Shown: positions 7,435 to 14,809 of the stretch, one piece after another | Layout: each line of letters opens with the position of its first letter | Numbering within the stretch: position 1 is the stretch's first letter | Assembly: GCA_903930515.1 (NCBI GenBank) | Contig: CAIYYW010000282.1 | Span: 1-18,538 of the forward strand | Origin: an uncultured delta proteobacterium | Lineage (GTDB): Bacteria; RBG-13-61-14; DRUE01 | Length of the DNA stretch: 18,538 bases | Direction: 5' to 3' | The notes under the pieces: generated by a model | The model's database searches: none | Told to the model about the DNA's origin: nothing | The model's input: the letters and a program-made list of their open reading frames with translations, nothing else | Program-made: the position numbers and the translations under genes

Positions 7435-8712
7435 ATGACCGATCCCAAGGATAGTCTCCAAAAAATCAAGGACAAAGCCCTGGCCGATTACGCCAGGCAC
7501 ATAAGCCCGATGAAGGTGCGGACGCTGACCCAGGCCGGGGTCAACTTGATTGAGGACAAGCGGGAAGGCACGTCGGTCTGGGACATAACCGGTAAAAAAT
7601 ATATTGATTGCATGACCGGCGCGGGCATTATGAATGTGGGCAGGCGCAACCCGGATATTATAAATGCTCTCAAGCAGGCGCTTGACCGCCTGGACATCGG
7701 CGTTTTCCTTTTTATGTCCAAACAGAAGGCCGACCTGGCCAGAAAAATTTCCGAGATCACCCCCGGCAACCTCTCTTGCACCGTCTTTGGCGTGGGGGGC
7801 GGCGAGGCCGTTGACACCGCCATCAAGCTGGCGCGCGGCTATTCAATGAAACCAGAGATCATCTACACCGACAAGGCCTACCACGGACATACCGGCTTTG
7901 CCCTGTCCGCCATCGGGCGCGATTCCTTTCGGGAGCCTTTCGAGCCGTTGATGCCGCGTTTCAAAAAAGTCCCCTATAATGACGCAAAAGCCATTGAGGG
8001 AGCGATTACCGATGACACCGCCGCCGTCATCCTTGAAACCATCCAGGGAGAAGGCGGCATCAATGTGCCCTCGGACGACTACCTGCCAAAAGTACGCAGG
8101 ATCTGCGACGAGCACGATGTGCTCTTGATCCTTGATGAGATACAAACCGGCATGGGCCGCACCGGCAAGATGTTCGCCTGCGAACACTGGGGGGTGACGC
8201 CGGATATCATGACCATAGCCAAGTCGCTGGGCGGGGGGATTTACCCTATCTCCGCCACCGTATACCGGGAGGAACTCCAGGACTTTTTCATTCCCCATCC
8301 CTTTGTTCACCTCTCCACCTTTGGGGGCGCCGACCTGGGATGCGTGGTGGCGCTGGCCACCATTGAATATATCCAGAAAAACAATCTTCTTGAAAACGCG
8401 ACCAAGATGGGGGACCGCTTCAGAAATGGTTTTAACCGTATCCTTGCAAGCTTTCCGGATTTGCTGCTTGAGGTCAGACAAAAGGGGCTGATGATGGGTC
8501 TTCAATACAGCAACGGTTCCATCGGACCGCGCATGACCAAGAAGTTCGCGGAGCGGGGCGTGCTCGCGGTCTACACCGGAAACGACCCCAGTGTCTGCCG
8601 GCTGATGCCTTCCCTGGTGATAACGCCGGAAGAAGTTGATTTCGTGCTCAATGCGCTCGACGATAGCATGAAGGAGCTTTCTGAAGAGGGTGGTATTGGC
8701 AAGAATGACTGA
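7435..8712 (+). CDS. Class III PLP-dependent aminotransferase
   Basis: A 425-residue fold-type I enzyme of the acetylornithine/ornithine/4-aminobutyrate aminotransferase group. It should move the omega- or alpha-amino group of a diamine or amino acid to a keto acid in the cytoplasm. Landmarks: the PLP-phosphate loop [11 protein letters not shown] (121-131), YHGHTG (149-154) stacking on PLP, D234 in [14 protein letters not shown] contacting the pyridine nitrogen, and the Schiff-base lysine K263 in TIAKSLGGG. The length is normal. AGAGG at 7423-7427 supports ATG 7435. It is the first gene of an operon with an SCP2-like protein (29 bp downstream) and an APC permease, suggesting uptake and transamination of one amine substrate. 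Which substrate cannot be told from sequence; GABA, putrescine, ornithine or beta-alanine-like compounds are all possible. Confidence 0.92.
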   Translation: MTDPKDSLQKIKDKALADYARHISPMKVRTLTQAGVNLIEDKREGTSVWDITGKKYIDCMTGAGIMNVGRRNPDIINALKQALDRLDIGVFLFMSKQKADLARKISEITPGNLSCTVFGVGGGEAVDTAIKLARGYSMKPEIIYTDKAYHGHTGFALSAIGRDSFREPFEPLMPRFKKVPYNDAKAIEGAITDDTAAVILETIQGEGGINVPSDDYLPKVRRICDEHDVLLILDEIQTGMGRTGKMFACEHWGVTPDIMTIAKSLGGGIYPISATVYREELQDFFIPHPFVHLSTFGGADLGCVVALATIEYIQKNNLLENATKMGDRFRNGFNRILASFPDLLLEVRQKGLMMGLQYSNGSIGPRMTKKFAERGVLAVYTGNDPSVCRLMPSLVITPEEVDFVLNALDDSMKELSEEGGIGKND

Positions 8713-8741
8713 CTGGCGCACATGGATTTAGGGGGTGAAAA

Positions 8742-9101
8742 ATGGCTGCAACCAAAGACATTATGGAAGCTCTGGCTGACTACAAGGAGCAGTGCAACAA
8801 TAACCAACGCCTGCGCCGCATGCAGCGGGACTGGAGTAAGCTGCTTCACTTCGTGGCGAAGGACACCGGCGACAGTTTCACCATGGAGGTGGTCAAGGGC
8901 GAGATCATTGCCAACGAGGAGGGGGCGCGGGGCGTTCCCGACATCATAGTCACCGCCACCAGTGAGGACATGTGCGACATGTTCTGGGGAGATCTCAACC
9001 CTGCGCAGAAATACCTTGACGGCGAGATCCTGGTCAAGGCCAGTCCTGAGGATGTGCAGCGCATTGATGCCATTACCATGATTATCTGGCCGGAAAGTTG
9101 A
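8742..9101 (+). CDS. SCP2-like sterol/lipid carrier domain protein
   Basis: A 119-residue single-domain protein. The second half follows the SCP2 sterol-carrier pattern: VKGEIIANEEGARGVPDIIV, then TATSEDMCDMFWGDLNP and AQKYLDGEILVKASPEDVQ, comparable to the family pattern of a charged beta sheet, an x-D-x-T/V-I strand, L-x-G-x-L-N-P, and a G-K/E-I/L-x-V-x-G-D end. SCP2 domains have a hydrophobic tunnel binding lipids or acyl-CoA; no enzymatic activity is expected. No signal peptide is seen, so it is cytoplasmic. The ribosome binding site AGGGGG (8730-8735) is strong and the gene sits between aminotransferase and permease, so co-expression is likely. Its role beside an aminotransferase is not known; it may bind a hydrophobic or CoA-linked substrate. 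Confidence 0.75.
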   Translation: MAATKDIMEALADYKEQCNNNQRLRRMQRDWSKLLHFVAKDTGDSFTMEVVKGEIIANEEGARGVPDIIVTATSEDMCDMFWGDLNPAQKYLDGEILVKASPEDVQRIDAITMIIWPES

Positions 9102-9167
9102 GGTTGTTGCTTTTCTAGAGTCGCTGATTTTTTCTCGTCTCAATTTGCTTGGAACCGGGAGACTGGC

Positions 9168-10568
9168 ATGCCGACTTTAAAGAAAGTCCTGAAACTTCGC
9201 ACCGTGGTGTCCGCCTCGGCGGGCCTGGCCATGGCAACTTCGGTCTACCTGGCGGGCTTGCAGATAGCGCTTACGGTGGTGGGCGAATTGGCCTGGATAT
9301 CAATCCTGGTGGCCGGGGCGCTGTGCATGCTCTCGGCCATGTGCTTTTCCGAACTGGTTTCCCTCTATCCGACCGCAGCCGGCATCAAGCTCTACATCCA
9401 GCACGCCTTCAACGAGAAGGCGGCCGTCGCCATCGGCATGTTCTATGTCATCACCGGCACTGCCATCGTGGGGGCGGAGGGCTATCTGCTTTCCAGCGTG
9501 ATGATTGAGACGGTGGGGGTCAGGGTCAGCATGATGGCCGACCGGTTCTTCTGGATGTCGATTTTCATCCTGATCGTGGCCTACATCAACTATCGGGGAG
9601 TCTCCATCACCGGCTGGGTGCAGGATCTGCTTACCTACATTATGTTCGCCTTCCTGCTGACTATTTCCATCTACACCCTCGCGACCCGGGGCGTTGACAT
9701 CGGCCCGGCGCTTCACAGCCCGAATTTTACTCTCGGCAAGGTGCTGACGGCCGCAGGGCTGGGGGTGTTTTTATTCGTGGGCTTCGAGTGGGTGACGCCG
9801 CTTGCGGAAGAAACCGAAGACTACCGGATGGTGGGCAAGGGCATGATGCTTGCCGTGCTGCTGTTGACCATAACTTATTCCCTGTTCGTTGTAGCCATGT
9901 ACGTAGGGCTCACTGATCAGCAGTTGAAAAGCGGCACCACCATACCCCACATCCTTTTCGGGCGGAACCTTTTCGGTCCGACCGGAGGCGTGATTTTTAT
10001 TTTCATGAGCCTCCTGGCCTCTTTAACCTCTTTCAATTCCGGGGTTCTCAACTTCTCCAGGTTTGGTTACGCGATGGCCCGGGCCAATATCTTGCCCCGG
10101 GTGTTCAGCAAACTGCACCCCGATTATGCCACCCCGTGGGTCGCGATCCTGGGGCTGACGATTTTTGCACTGGCCTTGTGCGCGTTCACCCTGTTCAGCG
10201 GACAATTCATGTTTATCATTACCATGGCCGCGGCGCTGGAGTGTTTCATTTACGTGGTCGTCTCCATTTGCGTGATCCGTCTCCGGAAAAAATATCCGGA
10301 CCAGGAGCGTTCTTACAAGGTGCCATTCGGAAAGCTCATCCCGGTCGTGAATATTGTCGTATTTTCCGGCCTGATGCTGGGGATATTCGCAGACACCACC
10401 CGTGATTCCCTGGGCAAGATAATGTTCAAAAACTATTGGGTGGCCGTGGTGATGGCGGTGTTCGCCTTGGTCATGACGGCGTATGCTTTTGTTGTCGTTC
10501 CCCGTCTTCAGCAGGCTGCCCGGCAACGGGCTTCACAGCGGAAGCGCCGGCGGCCAGGCCAGTCGTGA
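9168..10568 (+). CDS. APC-superfamily amino acid/amine permease
   Basis: A 466-residue inner-membrane transporter with about 12 hydrophobic helices. TM1 carries the APC-type unwound signature SAGLAMATSVYLAG (about residues 17-30), and GFEWVTPLAEETEDYRMVGKG in the middle matches the conserved TM6/TM7 link of APC permeases (G-E-x-x-P-x-E-E-x). A basic tail rich in Arg/Lys ends the protein at the cytoplasmic side. GGGAG at 9157-9161 supports the ATG. It is the third gene of the aminotransferase operon (66 bp after the SCP2 gene) and should import the substrate of the aminotransferase or exchange it for the product. Substrate unknown. Confidence 0.92.
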   Translation: MPTLKKVLKLRTVVSASAGLAMATSVYLAGLQIALTVVGELAWISILVAGALCMLSAMCFSELVSLYPTAAGIKLYIQHAFNEKAAVAIGMFYVITGTAIVGAEGYLLSSVMIETVGVRVSMMADRFFWMSIFILIVAYINYRGVSITGWVQDLLTYIMFAFLLTISIYTLATRGVDIGPALHSPNFTLGKVLTAAGLGVFLFVGFEWVTPLAEETEDYRMVGKGMMLAVLLLTITYSLFVVAMYVGLTDQQLKSGTTIPHILFGRNLFGPTGGVIFIFMSLLASLTSFNSGVLNFSRFGYAMARANILPRVFSKLHPDYATPWVAILGLTIFALALCAFTLFSGQFMFIITMAAALECFIYVVVSICVIRLRKKYPDQERSYKVPFGKLIPVVNIVVFSGLMLGIFADTTRDSLGKIMFKNYWVAVVMAVFALVMTAYAFVVVPRLQQAARQRASQRKRRRPGQS

Positions 10569-10689
10569 ATAACGGCGTCAGTTTTTTATAAATCCATGTC
10601 AGACGGGCTTACCAGCAAACGCTTTTGGTATGGTTTCTGCAAGGGAGTTGTCGGGGGGTTGTCCTCCTTGGAAAGTTTTTTCCCAAGGC

Positions 10690-10714
10690 GTTCAATTCCC
10701 CCTGCTCGCACCAG
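10690..10714 (+). repeat. tRNA-Leu 3'-end copy (att-like site)
   Basis: 25 nt equal to the tRNA-Leu 3' end including CCA (6936-6960 region), with a single mismatch at 10704 (G for C). Same orientation as the tRNA. It lacks the rest of the tRNA, as expected of an attachment-site remnant left by integration at a tRNA 3' end. Confidence 0.75.
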
Positions 10715-10782
10715 AATATATTTTCTATTTATTTGATACTATTGGACAATCTCAATTTTTCTTCAACTGGTTTTTGGTGCAA

Positions 10783-10808
10783 GTGCACACATAGGGCACA
10801 CTTTTTGT
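10783..10808 (+). repeat. 26-bp GTGCAC/GCAC repeat, copy A
   Basis: Begins GTGCACACATAGGGCACAC and ends in a T run; identical to 17700-17725 over 26 bp and similar to 17974-17999. It holds a short GTGC...GCAC inverted core. It occurs only near the tRNA-end copies, so it may be a recombinase binding site or other element-end sequence. Confidence 0.7.
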
Positions 10809-10903
10809 CTGAGCTATCCGCAGAACCCTTGCTAACACTAGGCTATGCAAGATGGTTGATTTTAAACTAATGGATGGTCCAGCTAATGGGGGCACTTCTA
10901 TAG

Positions 10904-11059
10904 CTGCGGGTCAAGACTTTATTTATTGAGGCAGGCAGTCCTTGGGAGAATGGCTATATTGAGAGCTTTAACGGCAAGCTCCGGGATGAGCTTTTGAACG
11001 GAGAGATTTTCTAGACTTTGCAAGAGGACAAGGTGCTGATTTAGGCCAGGCGGAGGCTA
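10904..11059 (+). pseudogene. IS3-family transposase (OrfB, DDE) C-terminal remnant
   Basis: The plus-strand frame at 10904 reads [18 protein letters not shown] then [18 protein letters not shown], the well-known C-terminal block of IS3-family OrfB with the last catalytic Glu in GYIESFN. It is broken by TAG (about 11012) and again by TAG at 11042-11044, and the usual following NxxRPHSSLGY block is missing. Only about 50 codons remain, so it is non-functional debris lying between a tRNA-end copy and the beta-barrel gene. Confidence 0.85.
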
Positions 11060-11097
11060 TTACCTGGACGCCTCGCTCAAGCCCGTCAACTTGCTTT

Positions 11098-12270
11098 TCA
11101 GAAATTCCATATCACCCGGCCCCACAAAAACTGCGGGAGCGCGCCGAAATCCCCTTGCGGGTTCCCGCCAAAGAGTTGCGCGCCTGCGGCGATGGTGACG
11201 GACTGGGTTGCGGAGTAAGAAAAGGATGGCCCGATGAAGAAGGAACCGCCGTCCATGTCGTAGATAATGGCGGAACTGAACCCGAGCAGTGAGGTAAGAC
11301 TGAATCCGGTGCTCAAGCAAAGGAAGTTGCGGTCAATGGTCACAAGCCCCTGCTTGGTTGAGAACAAGAGTTCGGAGCCGTTCTGGCCCGAGTCCGAGAG
11401 CACTCCGTCGTCGTGGTAGTATTCGAGGATCATGAGGATCCCGTTTTTGAACTTGTATGAATACCCGACGGTGCCGCGCACATAGTTCAGGTCGTGGTCG
11501 GGGATGGTGTAGCTCAGTTCCCCGTAAAGGTTGCCGTCCTTCACATTGCCTGAGAACGCTCCGCCCACGATGTAGTCCTTGAAAATCCGGGCGGCCAGGA
11601 AATGCAGGTCAAAGGCTTTAACCGTGGTTTTGTAGTAAAACGCGAGCCGGCTTTTGTCCCAGCTGTCGCCGATGCCGTAGGCGAGCGAGGCATAGCTGCT
11701 CGGCCCGAGCTCGTATTCCATGCTCGCGCCGTCCACGCCCACCCGCTCCCCGGGGTTCAGGGATAAGGGGCTCACCGGATTGAAGATATCGAGCGGGCTG
11801 TAGAACAAGGCGCTGCCGTAAGCAATACGTTGACGGCCCACCACGGCCTTGAACTTTTTGCCCTCGTAAGCGACCCAGGCGCGGTAAACGCTCCAGTCCA
11901 GGTTCAGGTCTGTGGTATCGACAAAGTAATAGTCCCATTTGAAGTAGGTCGGCTGCGGGAATTTTCGCGCGAACTGATAAGCCGGGTTCTGGAGCGCGTT
12001 GCCCGCGCTCAAGAGCAAAGTCTGGCTGAAGTCCGCGGTGAAACCGTGACCGAAATTGAAATCCAGCAGCGGTCGGAACCTGGACTGTGAGAGCAGGAAA
12101 TAGTCATTGAGCAAGATCGGCGCGAGCAGCGCCTGTTCCTGGATATAGCCGGAAAAATCGATCTTGAAATCATCTTTTTCATAGACCGGCTTGCCGGAGC
12201 TGGGAGCCGCCGGCAGAGCGGCCATTATGGCTGCGGCAAGCAGAAATATTTTAGTTGCGGACCTGGTCAT
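11098..12270 (-). CDS. Outer-membrane beta-barrel protein, last gene of LolA/ABC operon
   Basis: A 390-residue protein with a signal peptide (MTRSATKIFLLAAAIMAALP, cleaved near residues 24-26) followed by alternating amphipathic strands rich in Tyr, Phe, Trp and Gly. It ends WGRVIWNF, with the terminal Phe and aromatic spacing that BAM recognises in outer-membrane proteins. A short segment RAWVAYEGKKFKAVVGRQRI resembles porin-like barrels (for example DUF1302/alginate-export types), but no family can be named with certainty. It overlaps the ATPase gene by 20 bp, so it is translated together with the ABC transporter. Context suggests it is the outer-membrane end of the exporter, either a pore or an acceptor. 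Confidence 0.85.
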   Translation of the reverse strand: MTRSATKIFLLAAAIMAALPAAPSSGKPVYEKDDFKIDFSGYIQEQALLAPILLNDYFLLSQSRFRPLLDFNFGHGFTADFSQTLLLSAGNALQNPAYQFARKFPQPTYFKWDYYFVDTTDLNLDWSVYRAWVAYEGKKFKAVVGRQRIAYGSALFYSPLDIFNPVSPLSLNPGERVGVDGASMEYELGPSSYASLAYGIGDSWDKSRLAFYYKTTVKAFDLHFLAARIFKDYIVGGAFSGNVKDGNLYGELSYTIPDHDLNYVRGTVGYSYKFKNGILMILEYYHDDGVLSDSGQNGSELLFSTKQGLVTIDRNFLCLSTGFSLTSLLGFSSAIIYDMDGGSFFIGPSFSYSATQSVTIAAGAQLFGGNPQGDFGALPQFLWGRVIWNF

Positions 12271-12937
12271 TGGTGATTTTGCCGTCTTTCAATTCAACCA
12301 GCCGCTTTGCGTACTCCATAACCATAGGGTCGTGGGTCGAGAAGAGGAATGTGATTCCCTGGTCCTGGTTGAGCTTGTGCATCATGTCCATGAGTTCATG
12401 CGCGGTCTTGGAGTCGAGATTGGCGGTCGGCTCGTCCGCGAGCACCAGTTCCGGAAGGTGCACGATCGCGCGCGCCACGGCCACGCGCTGCTGCTGTCCG
12501 CCGCTCATCTCCGTGGGCTTTTTGTTGACGAGCTGGCCGAGCCCGAGCTGTTCAAGGATCTTGATTGAACGCTCCCGCCGTTCCTTCCTGGGCACGTGCT
12601 GCAGGATCAGAATGTATTCGACATTCTCCAGCGCGGTCAGCACCGGGATCAGGTTATAGGCCTGGAAAACGAAACCGACCTTGAAAAGCCGGAGCCTTGA
12701 GAGCTGGCTGTCGTTAAGCGCGGTGATCTCCTGGTCCGAGAGCCAGACCTTTCCGGCCGAGGGCCGGTCCAGGCCGCCGATGATGTTGAGCAGCGTGGTC
12801 TTGCCCGAGCCGCTCGGGCCGAACAGCGCCGTGAACTCGCCCTTCTCCATCTTGAAGTCCACACCGGCCAGGGCATTGGTCGCAACATCATGTTCCTTGT
12901 AAACCTTGTTGATCGCCTGAACTTGCAAATGCGCCAT
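12251..12937 (-). CDS. LolD/MacB-type ABC transporter ATP-binding protein
   Basis: A 228-residue complete nucleotide-binding domain that powers the two FtsX-type permeases encoded upstream. Walker A GPSGSGKTT (40-48), Q-loop Q92 in FVFQAYNLIP, signature SGGQQQRVAVARA (145-157), Walker B LVLADEP (164-170) and H-loop H202 in STHD are all intact. The LIPVLTALENVE stretch is typical of the LolD/MacB/FtsE family. ATG 12937 is chosen over an upstream TTG (12955) because GGAGG lies 6 bp before it (12944-12948) and the protein then starts like LolD. It begins 14 bp after the second permease and overlaps the barrel gene. Whether it moves lipoproteins, as LolD does, or another substrate is unknown. Confidence 0.95.
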   Translation of the reverse strand: MAHLQVQAINKVYKEHDVATNALAGVDFKMEKGEFTALFGPSGSGKTTLLNIIGGLDRPSAGKVWLSDQEITALNDSQLSRLRLFKVGFVFQAYNLIPVLTALENVEYILILQHVPRKERRERSIKILEQLGLGQLVNKKPTEMSGGQQQRVAVARAIVHLPELVLADEPTANLDSKTAHELMDMMHKLNQDQGITFLFSTHDPMVMEYAKRLVELKDGKITNDQVRN

Positions 12938-12951
12938 CTCAAACCTCCATT

Positions 12952-14802
12952 TCAATACTTACTTAAAGCCTCAACCACCGGAAGTCGGCTCGCGCGCGCC
13001 GCGGGATAGAGCGCGGAAAGGATCGCGATCACAAAAGCCGTGACCACTATGGTCAGAATGTTCACCAGAGTCAGCGTCGGATGGATCACATACGGGCCGC
13101 CGCCGCCCCCTAAGTCCCACGTGAACCATGCCACATCCAGGCCGTGCCTTGACCAGTAACCGATAATTATGCCGCTGACCAATCCGCCAAGCGCCATGCC
13201 TATAAGCGCGAGCATCACCGATTCCATGATCACCATAAAGAACAGCTGGCGCGGGCGGGTGCCGATCGCCTTGAGTATCCCGAACTCGCGCACGCGTTCG
13301 AACACGCTCATCACCATGGTGTTGGCGATCCCCACGGCGATGATGATGTAGATGCAGAAGAGCAGTATATAGTTGACATAGTCCCCTGCCGAAATAAGCA
13401 TGACCATGTCCGGATAGAGTTCCTTCCAGTCCAGAATATCGAGACCCAGACTGGAAAGCAGCTCCTGGTCGGTCTCCTTAGAATCCGCGCCTTCTTTCAG
13501 CCTGACTACGATTTCGCTTGCCGCAGACTGGCCGACAAATTCTTTCCACAAGTCAGAGCTGCCGGAAATTGCGAAAAGCCCGTCCTCCTTTGCGCCCGGC
13601 CCGCGCTTGAGCGTGCCCGCGACTTGAAGGGGAAGCGACTTGCCCTGCGCTTCGATAAGAATGGTGTCTCCCGCGCTCACCCCAAGCCGTTCCGCGGCAG
13701 CCTCGCCTAGTATCACCCATCCCTGATTGGCGTCCAATTCTTTGTCCAGCTCGGCCCCCGCAAGCCAACTGTTCTCCGGAACCTTGACCCGGCTGAAAAT
13801 CCCGGACAGGCGGTCCTCTTTCAGCGGCTCCACGCCGATGACGGACAGTTCCAAAGATCTCTTCCTGCCGCTACGCTCAAAGACCGCGGTGGCCGGCAGT
13901 TCCAAACGATAGCTGACCAGCTCCGAGTTCGGGTTGTTCTTGAATGACTCGGCTATCGCCTCCGGCGCGAGGATCAGCTTGCCCGGCTCTTTCGACCTGA
14001 TGCCGAGCAAGTGGACCGCTTTGTTATCCAGCGTTTCCTGCTCCGGTTCAGCTTTCAGGTCCGATTTCCGGTTAGGCAGCCTGGCTTTTAATTCAGCCTT
14101 CAATGCGTCCAAATTTTTGGGATCGTCGACCATGATCGCGATTTCATTGAGCCTGCCCTTCATATCCATGATCCGCTCGGCCTGCCGGATCGGCATATAG
14201 ACCAGGCCCCTGTTCCAATCCTCGAAGCCGCTGTCAAACACTCCCTTGATCCTGAAGCTTTCCACCACATCCTGGCCGCCGGAAAAACCCTGCATTAAAA
14301 AGGCAATCTTATCTCCAGCGCCCAGCCTGAGCTTATGGGCCAGGGACTTACCGATGAGGACCACAGGCTCGTCATCGCTCTGGAAATAACTCCCGCTTTT
14401 GATGAAGCTTTTGATCCTGGTCACGGTGGGCTCGAGATCCGGGTCAATGCCCATGATCATGACTCCCTGCGAGGAGCTCGGCGACCGGGCGAGCGCGAAA
14501 TTGTAGATGCGGGGCGAATAGCCCGTCAGGTGCGGCGCGCCTTTGATTTTATTGATCACCGCGGCGCCGTCGGTCATACACAGCCTTAGGCTCTGGTTCT
14601 TGTGGTAACCCAGCCGGTGGATCTGAACATAGCCAATGTTTCCGAAAATGACGGTTTCCAACAACTTTGCGCTGACCGCGTCGTAATAGGAGCCGACGAT
14701 GCACATTGCCCAGACACCGACCGCGACCGCCGCAATGATCACAATAGTCCGGCGCGGGTTCCGCCCCAGGTTGCGCCACGCCATTTTAAAAAACTCCATC
14801 AT
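12952..14802 (-). CDS. FtsX/LolCE-type ABC permease with duplicated periplasmic module (second permease)
   Basis: A 616-residue inner-membrane subunit. It has the MacB/LolC topology: TM1 (about 19-40), a very large periplasmic domain (41-472), then TM2 (about 475-500), the coupling helix FERVREFGILKAIGTRPRQL (501-520), TM3 (521-548) and TM4 (580-605). LolC/E are normally about 400 residues; the extra length comes from a second copy of the periplasmic module. Copy 1 (about 113-227) has MIMGIDPDLE...VVLIGKSLAHKLRLGAGD, copy 2 (317-435) has SVIGVEPLKED...WVILGEAAAERLGVSAGD. AGGAGG lies just before the tandem ATGs (14802, 14799); the first aligns with the sister permease. It starts 7 bp after the sister gene stop. 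It is expected to pair with that protein as a heterodimer. Confidence 0.93.
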   Translation of the reverse strand: MMEFFKMAWRNLGRNPRRTIVIIAAVAVGVWAMCIVGSYYDAVSAKLLETVIFGNIGYVQIHRLGYHKNQSLRLCMTDGAAVINKIKGAPHLTGYSPRIYNFALARSPSSSQGVMIMGIDPDLEPTVTRIKSFIKSGSYFQSDDEPVVLIGKSLAHKLRLGAGDKIAFLMQGFSGGQDVVESFRIKGVFDSGFEDWNRGLVYMPIRQAERIMDMKGRLNEIAIMVDDPKNLDALKAELKARLPNRKSDLKAEPEQETLDNKAVHLLGIRSKEPGKLILAPEAIAESFKNNPNSELVSYRLELPATAVFERSGRKRSLELSVIGVEPLKEDRLSGIFSRVKVPENSWLAGAELDKELDANQGWVILGEAAAERLGVSAGDTILIEAQGKSLPLQVAGTLKRGPGAKEDGLFAISGSSDLWKEFVGQSAASEIVVRLKEGADSKETDQELLSSLGLDILDWKELYPDMVMLISAGDYVNYILLFCIYIIIAVGIANTMVMSVFERVREFGILKAIGTRPRQLFFMVIMESVMLALIGMALGGLVSGIIIGYWSRHGLDVAWFTWDLGGGGGPYVIHPTLTLVNILTIVVTAFVIAILSALYPAARASRLPVVEALSKY

Positions 14803-14809
14803 CGGCCTC

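Larger units (their letters stand above)
10632..10830 (+). repeat. Junction segment homologous to 17826-18005
   Basis: This about 190-bp segment aligns with the one at 17826-18005: GGTTTCTG and TTGTCGGGG upstream, the tRNA 3' end in the middle, then AGAATAT, TATTTG-TACTATT and the 26-bp GTGCAC-type repeat, ending TGAGCT. Identity is about 70% outside the core. The two segments flank module 2 as direct repeats. Confidence 0.65.

Noticed and set aside
7843-8721. Minus-strand open frame of 292 codons opposite the aminotransferase
   Set aside because: Antisense shadow of a gene with all catalytic residues; product is His/Gly-rich with no family pattern.
6181-12695. Shared short string GAAAAGCCGGAGC at 6180 and 12683
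   Set aside because: About 13-15 bp in unrelated contexts, one inside the ATPase gene; best explained by chance.
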